Positions 5,298 to 7,003 of a stretch of 7,003 nucleotides of DNA are shown here, in pieces. Location: NCBI GenBank assembly GCA_004282995.1, contig SHLU01000127.1, forward strand, positions 1 through 7,003. Direction: 5' to 3'. The stretch comes from Sphingomonadaceae bacterium. GTDB taxonomy: Bacteria > Pseudomonadota > Alphaproteobacteria > Sphingomonadales > Sphingomonadaceae. The notes beneath the pieces were generated by a model, which was not told the origin of the DNA, did not search any database, and saw only the letters and a list, made by a program, of their open reading frames with translations. Both the position numbers and the translations under genes were made by a program. The number at the start of each line of letters is the position of its first letter. The first letter of the stretch is position 1.

Positions 5298-7003
5298 ATG
5301 AAGCTTGGCGTTTGCTACTATCCTGAACATTGGCCGGAAGAGCGCTGGTCAACAGATGCACGCTTGATGCGGGAAACCGGATTAGAGCGTGTCCGCCTTG
5401 GCGAATTTGCATGGGCACGGATTGAACCAGCACTGGGCGAGTTCGACTGGGGATGGCTGGATCGTGCGGTCGAGGCATTGGCCGATGAAGGATTGGAGAT
5501 CATCCTTGGCACCCCGACCGCGACCCCGCCCCGATGGCTGGTTGACCGGATGCCTGACATGGTCGCGATCGACCGAGACGGCAAACCGCGCGGGTTTGGA
5601 TCGCGCCGCCATTATTGCTTCAGCCACCCTGGCTATCGGGAGCAGGCCAGCCGGATCACGCAGGCGTTGGCTGAACGCTATGGCAAACACCCTGCAGTGG
5701 TTGGCTGGCAAATCGACAACGAATATGGCTGTCACGATACCGTTCAGAGCTTCTCCCCAGCCGCGCGCGACGAATTCCGCGAGTGGCTCGCCAATCGGTA
5801 CGGAAGTATAGATGCCCTTAACGAGGCTTGGGGCAATGTATTCTGGAGCATGGAATACGCCTCGTTCGACCAGGTTGAACTCCCCAATCTCACAGTTACC
5901 GAAGCCAATCCATCGCACTGGCTCGCCTTCCGGCGATTTTCGTCCGATCAGGTTATTCGGTTCAACGCTACACAGGTCAGTATCCTTCGGCGTCACTCGC
6001 CCGGACGCGAAATCACTCACAATGCCATGGGATTCTACACCGGCTACGACCATTTCGCCTTGGCCGAGCAGATCGACGTGCTCGGTTGGGACAACTACCC
6101 CCTCGGATTCCTTGAACAGTTTCGCTTCAGTGTCGAAGACAAGTGCAATTATGGCCGAACCGGGCATCCCGACATCGCGGCATTTCACCACGATCTGTAT
6201 CGCGGCTGCGCGAAGGACGGGAGATGGAGCGTGCTTGAACAGCAGCCGGGCCCGGTCAACTGGGCCAGTCACAACCCAGCCCCTGCGCCCGGCATGGTCG
6301 AACTGTGGACCATCGAAGCGGCGGCGCATGGGGCGGAGATGCTATGCTATTTTCGCTGGCGGCAAGCTCCCTTCGCGCAGGAGCAGATGCATGCCGGATT
6401 GCTGCGGCCCGATGGCCGGCCCGCCCCTGCCCTCGAAGAAGCGCGTCAATCCTTCGCTGCGCTCGAACAGATCGGTCCAATTGGTGAGCCGGTGAAACAT
6501 GCGGCAATCATTTTCGACTACGAGGCGGAATGGGTGACCCAGATTCAGCCGCAGGGCGAAAACCTGTCCGCACTTTGGGCCGCCTTCGAATGCTATTCGG
6601 CCTTGCGCGAACATGGTCTCAATGTTGATTTCGTAAGGCCAGGCGCAGCGCTGAAGGATTATTCAATCGTGGTCATGCCGTGCCTGCCGATGGTCCCTGC
6701 TACATGCGTGGCCGCCCTTGCCCAGTGCGAAGCGCAAATCGTGATCGGGCCAAGGACAGGAAGCAAGACCGAGGAATTCGCGATACCTCGATCGCTTGCT
6801 CCCGGCCTGCTTCGGCAGGTCATCCCCATGACGGTTACGCATAGCGAATCCTTGCGACCCGGCGTTGAACATCCCGGCGCCGGCTGGAACCTCACCCGCT
6901 GGCTGGATCACATCGAACCCGGCTCCGGCACCATGCCAGATCTAGTCTGCGATGACGGCACTGTGGCGTGCTGGCGCAACGGACGCACACGTTACATCGC
7001 CGG
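5298..7003 (+). CDS. GH42 beta-galactosidase, 3' end outside window
   Basis: Glycoside hydrolase family 42 enzymes hydrolyse terminal beta-galactosides with retention of configuration. The open frame has 568 codons with no stop before the window edge, while family members are about 650-700 residues, so the C-terminal part is missing. The N-terminus MKLGVCYYPEHWPEERW and RLGEFAWARIEP (33-44) are typical GH42. The acid/base is E142 in QIDNEYG and the nucleophile E314 in VLEQQPGPVNW. The TIM barrel covers about 1-385; HAAIIFDYEAEW (401-412) opens the trimerisation domain. No signal peptide is present, so it should act in the cytosol on imported oligosaccharides. Of the four zinc-binding cysteines of the Thermus enzyme only C107 seems kept; the other three positions are S151, S153 and A156. 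The true substrate may be a plant or algal galactoside rather than lactose. Confidence 0.93.
   Translation, partial: MKLGVCYYPEHWPEERWSTDARLMRETGLERVRLGEFAWARIEPALGEFDWGWLDRAVEALADEGLEIILGTPTATPPRWLVDRMPDMVAIDRDGKPRGFGSRRHYCFSHPGYREQASRITQALAERYGKHPAVVGWQIDNEYGCHDTVQSFSPAARDEFREWLANRYGSIDALNEAWGNVFWSMEYASFDQVELPNLTVTEANPSHWLAFRRFSSDQVIRFNATQVSILRRHSPGREITHNAMGFYTGYDHFALAEQIDVLGWDNYPLGFLEQFRFSVEDKCNYGRTGHPDIAAFHHDLYRGCAKDGRWSVLEQQPGPVNWASHNPAPAPGMVELWTIEAAAHGAEMLCYFRWRQAPFAQEQMHAGLLRPDGRPAPALEEARQSFAALEQIGPIGEPVKHAAIIFDYEAEWVTQIQPQGENLSALWAAFECYSALREHGLNVDFVRPGAALKDYSIVVMPCLPMVPATCVAALAQCEAQIVIGPRTGSKTEEFAIPRSLAPGLLRQVIPMTVTHSESLRPGVEHPGAGWNLTRWLDHIEPGSGTMPDLVCDDGTVACWRNGRTRYIA

Noticed and set aside
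5382..6329. 315-residue open frame on the minus strand
   Set aside because: It lies wholly inside the clearly coding GH42 gene on the opposite strand and has no recognisable domain; it is a GC-rich antisense shadow.

Overview
The window looks like chromosomal DNA from an alphaproteobacterium, probably of the order Sphingomonadales (an Erythrobacter-like marine relative would fit, but this is an impression from protein sequence, not a database result). Supporting signs are moderately high GC content, alphaproteobacterial-type EF-Ts and S2 proteins, and two perfect direct repeats of the form GAAC-N7-GAAC, which is the LexA (SOS) operator type known from Alphaproteobacteria. No mobile element, CRISPR array, tRNA or rRNA was seen.

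Layout. On the minus strand, at the left, is the translation operon rpsB-tsf (1808 down to 46). It has a GC-rich hairpin between the two genes, a terminator-like element at the window edge, and a foldable 5' leader in front of rpsB. A 340-base regulatory region (1809-2148) separates rpsB from a divergent small gene on the plus strand (2149-2385) that encodes a 78-residue protein with one predicted membrane segment. This region holds the two tandem LexA-type boxes (2034-2048 and 2052-2066), a degenerate third copy, and a cluster of TCCACA-core, DnaA-box-like motifs. The small gene converges on pssA and overlaps its 3' end.

The next block, all minus strand, is membrane-lipid biosynthesis. A beta-ketoacyl-ACP synthase III of the beta-ketodecanoyl type (5192-4047) is followed by psd (3924-3175), which overlaps pssA (3178-2342) by ATGA. 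PssA makes phosphatidylserine from CDP-diacylglycerol and serine, and Psd decarboxylates it to phosphatidylethanolamine. The KAS III could feed acyl chains into the same membrane lipids.

At the right, divergent from the KAS III gene, begins a GH42 beta-galactosidase (5298 onward) that runs off the window after 568 codons. Its two catalytic glutamates are present, but three of the four cysteines that bind zinc in well-studied GH42 enzymes are replaced. The 105-base divergent spacer carries an imperfect inverted repeat next to a -10-like TAAAAT.

The most interesting candidate is the small membrane-protein gene behind two tandem LexA boxes. It resembles in concept, though not demonstrably in sequence, the small SOS-induced membrane inhibitors of cell division such as SidA of Caulobacter.
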